From Betaproteobacteria bacterium (GTDB lineage Bacteria > Pseudomonadota > Gammaproteobacteria > Burkholderiales > SG8-39), in contig VBCT01000028.1 in NCBI GenBank assembly GCA_005882235.1, positions 1-12,265 of the forward strand: a DNA stretch of 12,265 nucleotides. The letters are read 5' to 3'. The position numbers and the translations under genes are program-made. Under the pieces are notes generated by a model that was not told the DNA's origin, ran no database searches, and saw only the letters and a program-made list of their open reading frames with translations. This document shows, one piece after another, positions 1 through 7,179 of this stretch (position 1 is the stretch's first letter; the number at the start of each line of letters is the position of its first letter).

Positions 1-90
1 GGGCTGTATCCAGGCGCCAATCCTCCCCGTTTCGGTTCCCTGTTTTTCCGTTCGAACGGTCTGAGGTCGTTCATCCCGCTTGGGCTCTTT
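1..90 (+). promoter_or_regulatory. rho upstream leader region with a 12-bp palindrome
   Basis: This stretch precedes the rho start codon and holds no gene that I can support. It contains a perfect 12-base palindrome, CCGTTCGAACGG, at 48-59. The region is pyrimidine-rich on the plus strand around 22-50. Rho is known to autoregulate in Escherichia coli by terminating in its own leader, so a pyrimidine-rich leader is compatible with that, but this is inference. I see no convincing -35/-10 pair, so the rho promoter may lie to the left of the window. The Shine-Dalgarno in front of rho is weak (TGGG about 10 bases before the ATG). Confidence 0.3.
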
Positions 91-1350
91 ATGCACTTAT
101 CCGAACTCAAGACACAGCACGTGAGCCAGCTGCTCGAAATGGCGACGTCGAACGAGATCGACGGCGCCAACCGCATGCGCAAGCAGGAGCTGATCTTTGC
201 CCTCCTGAAAAACCGCGCCAAGAAAGGCGAATCCATATTCGGCGAGGGCACGCTGGAAGTGCTGCCGGACGGCTTCGGCTTCCTGCGTTCGCCCGACACG
301 TCCTACCTGGCTTCCACCGACGACATCTACGTCAGTCCCTCGCAGATCCGGCGCTTCAACCTGCACACGGGCGATTCGATCGAGGGCGAGATCCGCACGC
401 CCAAGGACGGCGAGCGCTACTTTGCCCTGGTCAAGGTCGACAAGGTCAACGCCGACGCGCCCGAGGCTTCGAAGCACAAGATCCTGTTCGAGAACCTCAC
501 GCCGCTGCACCCGGACAAGATCCTCAAGCTCGAGCGCGACATGAAGGGCGAGGAAAACATCACCAGCCGCATCATCGACATCATCGCCCCGATCGGCAAG
601 GGGCAGCGCGGCCTGATCGTGTCTCCGCCCAAGGCCGGCAAGACGGTGCTGATGCAGCAGCTCGCCCACGCGATCACGTCGAACCACCCGGACGTCGTGC
701 TGATCGTCCTCTTGATCGACGAGCGGCCCGAGGAAGTGACCGAAATGACGCGCACCGTGAAGGGCGAGGTCGTCGCCTCGACTTTCGACGAGCCCGCGTC
801 GCGCCACGTGCAGGTCGCCGAAATGGTGATCGAAAAGGCGAAGCGCCTGGTCGAGCACAAGAAGGACGTCGTGATCCTGCTCGACTCGATCACGCGGCTC
901 GCGCGCGCTTACAACACGGTGGTGCCCGCCTCCGGCAAAGTGCTCACGGGCGGCGTCGATGCGAACGCGCTGCAGCGCCCGAAGCGCTTCTTCGGTGCGG
1001 CGAGAAACATCGAGGAAGGCGGCTCGCTCACCATCCTCGCCACCGCGCTGATCGACACGGGCTCGCGCATGGACGACGTGATCTACGAGGAGTTCAAGGG
1101 CACCGGCAACATGGAAATTCACCTCGACCGGCGCATGTACGAGAAGCGCATCTTTCCGGCGATCAACGTCAACCGCTCAGGCACCCGCCGCGAAGAGCTC
1201 CTGATCGAGAAGGAGATCCTGCAGAAGGTGTGGGTGCTGAGGAAACTCCTCTACCCCATGGACGATCTCGAGGCGGCGGAGTTCCTCGTCGACAAGATCC
1301 GCGCGACCAAGAACAACGGGGACTTCTTCGACTCGATGCGCAGGGGTTGA
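91..1350 (+). CDS. rho: Transcription termination factor Rho
   Basis: Hexameric RNA-dependent ATPase/helicase that binds C-rich nascent RNA and releases RNA polymerase at Rho-dependent terminators in the cytoplasm. The 419-residue product has the full family layout. An N-terminal helical domain covers about residues 1-45. A cold-shock-like RNA-binding domain follows with the RNP1-type motif DGFGFLRS (60-67). The RecA-type ATPase core has Walker A SPPKAGKT (178-185), the [10 protein letters not shown] segment (207-216), Walker B VVILLD (260-265), the Q-loop [11 protein letters not shown] (284-294), the R-loop region EEFKGTGN (333-340), and the arginine-finger region SGTRREE (363-369). The length is normal and no key residue is missing. 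The start is the ATG giving MHLSEL, the usual N-terminus in betaproteobacteria. rpmE follows 74 bases downstream, a common neighbour there. The function is certain. Confidence 0.98.
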   Translation: MHLSELKTQHVSQLLEMATSNEIDGANRMRKQELIFALLKNRAKKGESIFGEGTLEVLPDGFGFLRSPDTSYLASTDDIYVSPSQIRRFNLHTGDSIEGEIRTPKDGERYFALVKVDKVNADAPEASKHKILFENLTPLHPDKILKLERDMKGEENITSRIIDIIAPIGKGQRGLIVSPPKAGKTVLMQQLAHAITSNHPDVVLIVLLIDERPEEVTEMTRTVKGEVVASTFDEPASRHVQVAEMVIEKAKRLVEHKKDVVILLDSITRLARAYNTVVPASGKVLTGGVDANALQRPKRFFGAARNIEEGGSLTILATALIDTGSRMDDVIYEEFKGTGNMEIHLDRRMYEKRIFPAINVNRSGTRREELLIEKEILQKVWVLRKLLYPMDDLEAAEFLVDKIRATKNNGDFFDSMRRG

Positions 1351-1355
1351 AAAAC

Positions 1356-1384
1356 TTGTCCGGGCGCCTCATTTGCTGGATAAT
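1356..1384 (+). promoter_or_regulatory. Candidate sigma70 promoter for rpmE
   Basis: TTGTCC at 1356-1361 and GATAAT at 1379-1384 are separated by 17 bases. The -10 matches the consensus TATAAT at five of six positions, and the -35 keeps the TTG core. It lies entirely in the rho-rpmE gap, and the predicted start of transcription near 1391 leaves a leader of about 34 bases before rpmE. This would let rpmE be transcribed independently of rho. The call rests on sequence match and spacing only. Confidence 0.6.
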
Positions 1385-1424
1385 TTCGCCCCACTCAACG
1401 CTCCGCGCAGGCAAGGACGACACC

Positions 1425-1664
1425 ATGAAACCCAAAATCCATCCCGAATACAAGGAAATCACCGTAACCTGCAGCTGCGGAAACACGTTCACGACCCGCT
1501 CCACGCTGGGCAAGGCCCTGCACGTGGAAGTCTGCTCGTCCTGCCACCCGTTCTACACGGGCAAGCAAAAAATCGTCGATACTGCCGGCCGGGTGGAGAA
1601 ATTCCGCCAGAAATACACGAGGAAGAAGACGGCGGCAAAGCCCGCCAAGCAGGCCTCCGCATAG
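1425..1664 (+). CDS. rpmE: 50S ribosomal protein L31 (zinc-binding type)
   Basis: Component of the large ribosomal subunit that bridges to the small subunit. The product has 79 residues, starting [19 protein letters not shown], which is the classic L31 beginning. Four cysteines in a CxC...CxxC pattern (C16, C18, C37, C40) mark the zinc-binding form rather than the cysteine-free paralogue made under zinc starvation. The basic, alanine/lysine-rich tail after residue 60 is typical and variable. The start is set by the Shine-Dalgarno AAGGA at 1413-1417, 7 bases before the ATG. The same frame is open further upstream through the rho 3' end, but that extension has no L31 character. A promoter precedes the gene and a strong intrinsic terminator follows it, so it can be a single-gene unit. 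Confidence 0.97.
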   Translation: MKPKIHPEYKEITVTCSCGNTFTTRSTLGKALHVEVCSSCHPFYTGKQKIVDTAGRVEKFRQKYTRKKTAAKPAKQASA

Positions 1665-1688
1665 GCGTGTCGCGCTGCGCGCTCCGGG

Positions 1689-1713
1689 AAAGGCAGCTTC
1701 GGCTGCCTTTTTT
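1689..1713 (+). terminator. Intrinsic terminator after rpmE
   Basis: A perfect 9-bp stem, AAAGGCAGC (1689-1697) with GCTGCCTTT (1702-1710), closes a TTCG tetraloop, and a run of six T follows (1708-1713). UUCG loops are unusually stable. It sits 24 bases after the rpmE stop and 38 bases before the next start codon, so it should separate rpmE from the downstream glycosyltransferase unless it is leaky. Confidence 0.9.
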
Positions 1714-1751
1714 CATTCGGGTGGGCGATTGAGGGCGCCAAGGTGAACGCA

Positions 1752-3350
1752 ATGACTGCGCTTCCTCGGATGCCAGTGCTGTTCGCGACGCTTCTGCTCG
1801 CCTACCTGCTGCCCGGCCTGATCGGTCACGATCCCTGGAAGACCGAAGACGCCATCGGCATCGGCATCGTGCACCAGATGCTCGATCACGGGCGATGGAT
1901 CGTGCCTTATCTGGCGGGCGAACCGTATCTGGAGGACGGACCGTTCCATTACTGGATCGCGGCGCTGACCGCGAAGCTGTTCGGACTGGTCCTCGCCCCC
2001 CACGACGGCGCGCGCCTGGCAAGCGGTGTGATGATGGCAGTGATGCTCGCGTTCGTTCACCTCGCGGGCCGCGAGCTCTACGGAAGGACCGAGGGGATAG
2101 GTGCGATGCTTACCCTGCTCGGTTGCCTCGGCCTGCTCGTACACGCGCATGAAACGCTCGGCGACATCAGCATGCTCGCGGGACAGGCGCTCGCCTGGTA
2201 CGGCATCGCGCTCGCCACCCGCAGACCGCACCGTGCTGGTTGGCTACTCGGCGCGGGGCTCGTCGTCGCCGCGCTGAGCAAAGGCCTCCCCGCCGTAGTC
2301 GCTACTATCACCGTCGCGCTCGCCGCGCCTCTCGTGTCTTCGGCGTGGCGCCGGCGCGAATACCTGATGAGTCTGATCGCGACCCTGCTGACGATTCTCG
2401 TGTTCTGCGGTGGCTGGCTCGCGCTCGCGGAAAGCCGCTCCGGCGGGCTCGCGCTCGCGTTGTGGCATGCCAACGCCGCACAATTCGCGCCTCCTCCCGC
2501 AGCCGTTCTCGGCTATTGGGGACAGACCCTCGCCTGGGCCACGTGGCCCGCGTGGCCGCTCGCGCTATGGACCCTGTGGGAAGGACGCCGCCGCACAGTC
2601 GCGCCGGGCACGCGCGTGCTTATCGCCGCCGTCGCAGCCACCTTTGCGGTGCTCCTGTTTCTGAGCGATCCGCGCGAGGTCTACGCGTTGCCCCTCCTCG
2701 TGCCGCTCGCGCTTCTTGCCGGGGCCGGGGTGCCGACCTTGCGCCGCGGCGCCGCCAACGCGCTCGCATGGTTCGGCGCCATGAGCGCCGGATTACTCGG
2801 CGCGCTCATGTGGCTGGGCTGGTTCGCGATGATGACGGGATTTCCGCCGACCATCGCGCGTAATTTCGCCAAGCTCGAGCCCGGCCATTTACCGCAGTTT
2901 TCCTGGACAGCGCTCGCGGTCGCGCTGGCATTCACGCTGGGCTGGCTCTGGTTGATCCTGAGAGGCGAACGCTCGGTATTCCGCAGCGTGACCTTCTGGG
3001 CGGCCGGCATTACGCTGCTCTGGGGTCTTGCCATGTCCTTGATTCTCTCCTGGATCGACTACGGCAAGAGTTACCGGACGGTCGCGCAGGCGCTGAAAAA
3101 GAACGTTCCCGCGGGCACCCCCTGCATCGAGAGCCGTGGCCTCGGCGAAGCGCAGCGTGCCGTATTCGACTATCACGCGGATGTCGTCACACGGCGCCTC
3201 GAGCGCGGCGCCGAGGCCCGCTGCCCGCTGCTCCTGGTACAAGCCCGCGAGGGAGAATCCGATAACATCGGCTCCGGGTGGAAGCTTTTGTGGGAAGGCA
3301 GACGGCCGCGCGACCGCGAACGCTTCCGCCTCTATCAACGCCAGCCGTGA
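1752..3350 (+). CDS. ArnT/PMT-type membrane glycosyltransferase
   Basis: Predicted integral inner-membrane glycosyltransferase of the GT-C fold (ArnT/PMT, COG1807-like). Such enzymes transfer a sugar from a polyprenyl-phosphate donor to lipid A, another lipid or a protein on the periplasmic side. The protein has 532 residues, about a dozen hydrophobic segments from residue 7 to 433, and a soluble C-terminal tail of about 95 residues. Family marks are the acidic first loop with DPWKTEDA (27-34), DGPFHYWIAA (62-71), which matches the PPLYYW region of ArnT, and DPREVYALPLLVP (306-318), which matches the RYLLP region. A GTG start at 1743 adds three residues and has GAGG at 1731-1734. The ATG is preferred because AAGG at 1740-1743 lies 8 bases before it. 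The stop overlaps the pgi start by 4 bases. The acceptor and sugar cannot be told from sequence. Confidence 0.85.
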   Translation: MTALPRMPVLFATLLLAYLLPGLIGHDPWKTEDAIGIGIVHQMLDHGRWIVPYLAGEPYLEDGPFHYWIAALTAKLFGLVLAPHDGARLASGVMMAVMLAFVHLAGRELYGRTEGIGAMLTLLGCLGLLVHAHETLGDISMLAGQALAWYGIALATRRPHRAGWLLGAGLVVAALSKGLPAVVATITVALAAPLVSSAWRRREYLMSLIATLLTILVFCGGWLALAESRSGGLALALWHANAAQFAPPPAAVLGYWGQTLAWATWPAWPLALWTLWEGRRRTVAPGTRVLIAAVAATFAVLLFLSDPREVYALPLLVPLALLAGAGVPTLRRGAANALAWFGAMSAGLLGALMWLGWFAMMTGFPPTIARNFAKLEPGHLPQFSWTALAVALAFTLGWLWLILRGERSVFRSVTFWAAGITLLWGLAMSLILSWIDYGKSYRTVAQALKKNVPAGTPCIESRGLGEAQRAVFDYHADVVTRRLERGAEARCPLLLVQAREGESDNIGSGWKLLWEGRRPRDRERFRLYQRQP

Positions 3351-4924
3351 GCAAGCTGACCCTATCGCCCGCATGGAAAGCGCTGGCCGCGCACCGGAAA
3401 AGGATCGCGGCCACAAGCCTCGCCGAGCTGTTCGCCGCGGACCCTTCGCGCGCCGAGCGATTCTCGATCGAAGCAGGCGAACTCATGCTCGACTATTCCA
3501 AGCACTGGGTCGATGCAGAGGCGATGCGGCTGCTCGCCGGTCTGGCCGCCCAGGCACAGCTGCCCGCGTGGATCGCGCGCATGTTCGCGGGCGACCCGAT
3601 CAACAGCACCGAGGCGCGCGCCGTGCTCCACGTAGCCCTTCGCTCAGAGGACACGACGTTCCCCGAGGGCCGTGACGTGATGCCCGCGGTGCGCGGCGCC
3701 CGCGAGCGCATGCGCCGTTTCGTCGACGAGGTGCAGCGCGGGGTTGTGAAGGGCGCCGACGGCCGAACCATAACCGACATCGTCAACATCGGGATCGGCG
3801 GCTCGGACCTCGGGCCCCGGATGCTCGTGCGGGCGATGCGCAAGTTCCGCAGGGACGGCCCGAGGCTGCATTTCGTTTCCAACATGGACCCGGCCGACCT
3901 CGAGGCAGTACTCGCGGGTCTGACGCCGGGAACAACTTTCTTCATCCTCGCATCGAAGACGTTCACGACCGCCGAGACACTGGCCAATGCGGCCCGCGCG
4001 CGCGCCTGGCTAGCGTCGGCGCTCGGAAAAACCACCGGGCTCTCGCGCCATTTCGCCGCGGTCACGGCAAACACCGCCGGCGCCGTGGCGCTCGGGGTTC
4101 CGCCCGAGCGCGTGCTTCCGATGTGGGACTGGATCGGCGGGCGCTATTCGGTCTGGTCCGCCGTGGGTCTGCCGGTCGCGTTGACTGCCGGCATGAACGC
4201 TTTCGAAGAGCTGCTGGAAGGCGCGCGCGCGATGGACGCCCATTTCCGCAACGAACCGCTCGAGCGAAACATGCCTGTGGTGCTCGCCCTGCTCGAGATC
4301 TGGTACGTGAACTTCTTCGGCGCCCAGACCCGCGCCGTGATCCCCTACAGCGAGGATCTGCGCGATTTGCCGGCCTACCTTCAGCAGCTCGAGATGGAAT
4401 CGAACGGGAAACGCGTGGACCGCGACGGGAACGAGGTCGACTACGCCACGGCTCCCGTCGTCTGGGGTGCATCAGGGACACCCAGCCAGCACTCCTTTCA
4501 CCAGCTGCTGCACCAAGGGACCCATTTCATCCCGGTGGATTTCATCGTGATCGGACGGAACGGGGGATCGTCCACCGAGCAGGGGGCGCTCGCTGCAAAT
4601 GCGCTCGCCCAGGGCGCAGCGCTCGCCTTCGGCAACCCCGCGCCGGGCGCGCCGCACAAGGCCCTCCCCGGCAATCGTCCTTCGAGCACCCTGCTCCTTG
4701 AGCGCCTCAGCCCGCGCGCGCTGGGCGCGCTCGTTGCGCTGCATGAGCACAAAGTGTTCGCCGAGGGCGTCATCTGGAACCTGAACAGCTTCGACCAATG
4801 GGGGGTGGAGCACGGCAAGAATCTCGCGCGCATGCTCCTGCCGAGACTGCTCGAGGGCGGAGACACGGCCGGACTCGACGCCTCCACACGGGGCCTGTTC
4901 GCGCGGCTGCGAAAACGCGATTGA
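3347..4924 (+). CDS. pgi: Glucose-6-phosphate isomerase
   Basis: Cytoplasmic enzyme that interconverts glucose 6-phosphate and fructose 6-phosphate in glycolysis, gluconeogenesis and sugar-nucleotide supply. The product has 525 residues. PGI signature 1 is DWIGGRYSVWSAVG (261-274). PGI signature 2 is GVIWNLNSFDQWGVEHGK (474-491). The catalytic residues are visible as E351 in QLEMESNGK, H382 in TPSQHSF and K491. The sugar-phosphate loop GIGGSDLGP is at 149-157. The start is the GTG at 3347, whose GTGA overlaps the TGA stop of the glycosyltransferase. The frame is open for another 23 codons upstream, but that stretch is unlike PGI, and MSKLTLSPAWKAL is a normal beginning. No clear Shine-Dalgarno precedes the GTG, so translation is probably coupled to the upstream gene. 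Confidence 0.97.
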   Translation: MSKLTLSPAWKALAAHRKRIAATSLAELFAADPSRAERFSIEAGELMLDYSKHWVDAEAMRLLAGLAAQAQLPAWIARMFAGDPINSTEARAVLHVALRSEDTTFPEGRDVMPAVRGARERMRRFVDEVQRGVVKGADGRTITDIVNIGIGGSDLGPRMLVRAMRKFRRDGPRLHFVSNMDPADLEAVLAGLTPGTTFFILASKTFTTAETLANAARARAWLASALGKTTGLSRHFAAVTANTAGAVALGVPPERVLPMWDWIGGRYSVWSAVGLPVALTAGMNAFEELLEGARAMDAHFRNEPLERNMPVVLALLEIWYVNFFGAQTRAVIPYSEDLRDLPAYLQQLEMESNGKRVDRDGNEVDYATAPVVWGASGTPSQHSFHQLLHQGTHFIPVDFIVIGRNGGSSTEQGALAANALAQGAALAFGNPAPGAPHKALPGNRPSSTLLLERLSPRALGALVALHEHKVFAEGVIWNLNSFDQWGVEHGKNLARMLLPRLLEGGDTAGLDASTRGLFARLRKRD

Positions 4925-4968
4925 CTCGGGCCGCGGCGCGACTTACGCTGATGCAAACGGAGATCATC

Positions 4969-5175
4969 ATGAACGAAGACGCCTTCAACCTCAGCATCCG
5001 AAAATTCCTGAAGATGGTCGGGGTGAGTTCCCAAAGGGAGATCGAGCAGGCGGTGGCGAAGGCGCGCGCCGGCGGCGCGATCAAGGGGAACGAGAAGTTC
5101 CCCGCCTCTATCACACTCGAAGTCCCCGGCGTCAAGCTCTCGGTACGGTTCGACGGCAAGATCGAACTCGAATAG
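4969..5175 (+). CDS. Small DUF6494-type protein of unknown function
   Basis: A 68-residue protein that I recognise as the DUF6494 type, from its beginning MNEDAFNLSIRKFLKMVGV followed by SQREIE. The function of that family is not known to me. The first 35 residues look helical and amphipathic. The last 25 (FPASITLEVPGVKLSVRFDG, 44-63) alternate polar and hydrophobic residues, as in a beta hairpin. There is no signal peptide, membrane segment or cysteine. The start is the ATG preceded by GGAG at 4959-4962 with a 6-base spacer. An in-frame ATG at 4951 would add six residues but has no ribosome site. The gene lies 44 bases after pgi and 15 bases before an FAD oxidoreductase, so it is probably co-transcribed with both. 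Confidence 0.8.
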   Translation: MNEDAFNLSIRKFLKMVGVSSQREIEQAVAKARAGGAIKGNEKFPASITLEVPGVKLSVRFDGKIELE

Positions 5176-5190
5176 GTACGGGAAGACGTC

Positions 5191-6579
5191 TTGAACAAGC
5201 CCCGCGAATTCGACGCGCTGCTCGAGGAGATGCGGGCGCTGCTCGGCGATCGCGTCACTACCTCGCGGGGCGTGCGCGAGCACCACGGCAAGGATGAGTC
5301 GTATTTTCCGTACGCCCCGCCCGATGCGGTGGTATTTCCCGAATCCACCGAGGAGGTGCGCGACATCGTCGATCTCTGCCGGCGCCACAAGACGCCGATG
5401 ATCCCTTTCGGGGTCGGGACTTCTCTAGAGGGCCACGTGCTCGCCATCCACGGCGGAGTGTGCATCGATCTTTCACGAATGAACAAGGTGCTCACCGTGC
5501 ACGAAGCCGACTTGGACGCCGTGGTCCAGGCCGGCGTGACGCGGAAGCAACTGAACGAGCACATCCGGCATACGGGCCTTTTCTTTCCGGTCGACCCCGG
5601 GGCGGACGCGACGCTGGGCGGCATGGCCGCGACGCGCGCATCGGGCACGAACGCCGTGCGCTACGGCACCATGCGCGAGAACGTGCTCGCGCTGACCGTC
5701 GTGCTCGCCGATTGCCGCGTCATCACGACTTCGCGCCGTTCGCGAAAATCCGCCGCGGGCTACGAGCTGACGCGGCTGTTCGTGGGTTCGGAAGGTACGC
5801 TCGGGATCATCACCGAGCTCACGGTGCGCCTCTACGCCGTCCCCGAGGCGGTGTCCGCGGCCACTTGCTCCTTCCTCGACATGGCCGGCGCGGTGAACAC
5901 GGTGATCCAGACCCTGCAGGCGGGGATTCCGATCGCACGCAGCGAGGCGCTGTGTGCTACGACGATGAAAGCCATCAACGCCTACTCGAAGACGAGCTAC
6001 CGCGAGCAGCCGACGCTGTTTCTCGAATTTCACGGGACTCAAGCCGGCGTCGAAGAGCAGGCAAAGCTGGTGCAGGACATTGCCCGCGAAAATGGCGGCA
6101 TGGACTTCGAGTGGACGACGAAGGCCGAAGAACGCACGCGGTTGTGGACAGCGCGCCACCAGGCTTATTTCGCCTGCTTGCAGCTGCGGCCCGGCTCGCG
6201 CGCCGTTTCGACCGACGTATGCGTTCCGATTTCGCGACTCACCGAGTGCATCGTCGAAACGTCGAAAGACATCTCCCGCGCTTCGATGCCGATACCGCTT
6301 TTCGGTCATGTAGGCGACGGAAACTTCCACTGTGAAATTCTTATCCGGCCTGACTCTGAAGCCGAGCTCGAAGAGGCGAAGGCATTCAATGAGCGCGTCG
6401 TAAACCGCGCGCTCGCCATGGAGGGCACCTGCACGGGCGAGCACGGCATCGGCTTCGGCAAAATGCGGTCTCTGCGCAAGGAGCTGGGAGAAGCAGTCGA
6501 CCTCATGGCGAGCTTGAAGCGTGCCATCGACCCGGAAAACCTTATGAACCCCGGAAAGGTCGTGGCCCTTTCGGGCTAG
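5191..6579 (+). CDS. FAD-binding oxidoreductase, D-lactate dehydrogenase / GlcD type
   Basis: Flavoprotein of the vanillyl-alcohol-oxidase fold, of the type that oxidises D-2-hydroxy acids such as D-lactate or glycolate and passes electrons to cytochrome c or the quinone pool. The 462-residue product has an N-terminal PCMH-type FAD domain (about 40-215), with [11 protein letters not shown] (72-82), [24 protein letters not shown] split around 136-159, and [12 protein letters not shown] (198-209). The C-terminal substrate/cap domain has GHVGDGNFH (372-380) and GEHGIG (417-422), and ends NPGKVV, all typical of LDHD/GlcD. The start is a TTG with GGGAAG (5180-5185) 5 bases before it. ATG at residue 14 is the only nearby alternative and lacks a good site. 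No Fe-S partner (GlcF-like) is adjacent, which favours a single-subunit D-lactate dehydrogenase. The exact substrate is inferred. Confidence 0.9.
   Translation: MNKPREFDALLEEMRALLGDRVTTSRGVREHHGKDESYFPYAPPDAVVFPESTEEVRDIVDLCRRHKTPMIPFGVGTSLEGHVLAIHGGVCIDLSRMNKVLTVHEADLDAVVQAGVTRKQLNEHIRHTGLFFPVDPGADATLGGMAATRASGTNAVRYGTMRENVLALTVVLADCRVITTSRRSRKSAAGYELTRLFVGSEGTLGIITELTVRLYAVPEAVSAATCSFLDMAGAVNTVIQTLQAGIPIARSEALCATTMKAINAYSKTSYREQPTLFLEFHGTQAGVEEQAKLVQDIARENGGMDFEWTTKAEERTRLWTARHQAYFACLQLRPGSRAVSTDVCVPISRLTECIVETSKDISRASMPIPLFGHVGDGNFHCEILIRPDSEAELEEAKAFNERVVNRALAMEGTCTGEHGIGFGKMRSLRKELGEAVDLMASLKRAIDPENLMNPGKVVALSG
6550..6575. other. Inverted repeat at the convergent gene ends, possible weak bidirectional terminator
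   Basis: CCC-G-GAAAGG (6550-6559) pairs with CCTTTCGGG (6567-6575) apart from one bulged base, giving a 9-bp stem around a 7-base loop. It sits in the last codons of the FAD oxidoreductase gene and just beyond the orn stop when read on the minus strand. No run of T follows on either strand, so it does not qualify as a canonical intrinsic terminator. It is the only hairpin I see between the two convergent genes. Confidence 0.3.
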
Positions 6580-7121
6580 ACCTTCAGAAAGTTCTCGCGG
6601 TAGTACTTGAGCTCCTCGATCGATTCGTAGATGTCCGCGAGCGCCTCGTGCTTGCCTTGCTTGACGAGCCCTTTCAAGAGTTCGGGCTTCCAGCGCCGCG
6701 CCAGCTCCTTCAGGGTGCTGACGTCCAGATTGCGATAGTGAAAATAGGCCTCGAGACGCGGCATATAACGCGCGAGGAAGCGCCGGTCCTGGCAAATCGA
6801 GTTGCCGCACATGGGCGAAGTCTTGCCTGGAACGTGTTGTGCAAGAAACGCGAGTAGTTGCTCCTCCCCGGCAGTCTCGGTCAGCGCCGAGGCTTTCACC
6901 TTGCCTATCAGTCCGGAGCGCGCGTGAGTGCTCTTGTTCCAGTCGTCCATGGTGTCGAGGACCGAATCGGGCTGGTGCACGACCAGGACCGGCGCTTCGG
7001 ACAGCGCGTTCAGCTGCGAATCGGTCACGACGACGGCGATTTCGATGATGCGGTCCTTGTCCGGATCGAGTCCGGTCATTTCCATGTCCAACCAGACGAG
7101 GTTGTTCTGGTCCTGCGCCAT
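6576..7121 (-). CDS. orn: Oligoribonuclease (3'-5' exoribonuclease, DEDDh)
   Basis: Cytoplasmic enzyme that degrades very short RNAs, including the pGpG left from cyclic-di-GMP breakdown, to mononucleotides. It is often essential in proteobacteria. The 181-residue product has the full DEDDh set: D12 and E14 in [12 protein letters not shown]112 in NSICQDRRF, and H158 plus D163 in [18 protein letters not shown]. The ending YYRENFL is also typical. The start is the ATG giving [17 protein letters not shown]. The frame remains open 64 codons further upstream, but that part crosses the start of the divergent peptidase and has no family character. The ribosome site is weak (GGAAA about 10 bases before the ATG). 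Its stop shares the tetranucleotide CTAG with the stop of the convergent FAD oxidoreductase gene. The function is certain. Confidence 0.97.
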   Translation of the reverse strand: MAQDQNNLVWLDMEMTGLDPDKDRIIEIAVVVTDSQLNALSEAPVLVVHQPDSVLDTMDDWNKSTHARSGLIGKVKASALTETAGEEQLLAFLAQHVPGKTSPMCGNSICQDRRFLARYMPRLEAYFHYRNLDVSTLKELARRWKPELLKGLVKQGKHEALADIYESIEELKYYRENFLKV

Positions 7122-7145
7122 GCCGTTTTTTCCGTGGCCTCTGTG

Positions 7146-7151
7146 TAGAAT
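7146..7151 (+). promoter_or_regulatory. Candidate -10 element for the M48 peptidase
   Basis: TAGAAT in the 58-base divergent gap matches the -10 consensus at four of six positions. No good -35 lies 16-18 bases upstream (bases 7123-7128 read CCGTTT), so this is weak. If it is used, transcription would begin near 7158. That would favour the peptidase start at 7180 over the in-frame ATG at 7150. Confidence 0.25.
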
Positions 7152-7179
7152 GGCATTGTCGCACAACGGCTTTCGCTCA

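Noticed and set aside
97..1122. Open frame of 341 codons on the minus strand opposite rho
   Set aside because: It is exactly antisense to a conserved gene, with low-complexity Arg/His/Asp composition and no ribosome site that I can support.
1230..1424. Upstream extension of the rpmE frame into the 3' end of rho
   Set aside because: The extra 65 codons have no L31 similarity, and the internal ATG at 1425 has a good ribosome site and the normal L31 N-terminus.
4218..4234. GC-alternating run inside pgi, considered as a repeat or recombination hot spot
   Set aside because: It is a short run of alanine and arginine codons in a conserved gene and fits the general base composition.
5473..7164. Long open frame of 563 codons on the minus strand opposite the FAD oxidoreductase and orn
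   Set aside because: It is a shadow frame of high-GC codon use: it overlaps two well-identified genes, is very rich in arginine and histidine, and has no recognisable family feature.
6928..7179. Upstream extension of the M48 peptidase frame into orn
   Set aside because: It reads antisense through orn and adds a serine/threonine-rich segment unlike the family. The ATG at 7180 gives a normal N-terminus.
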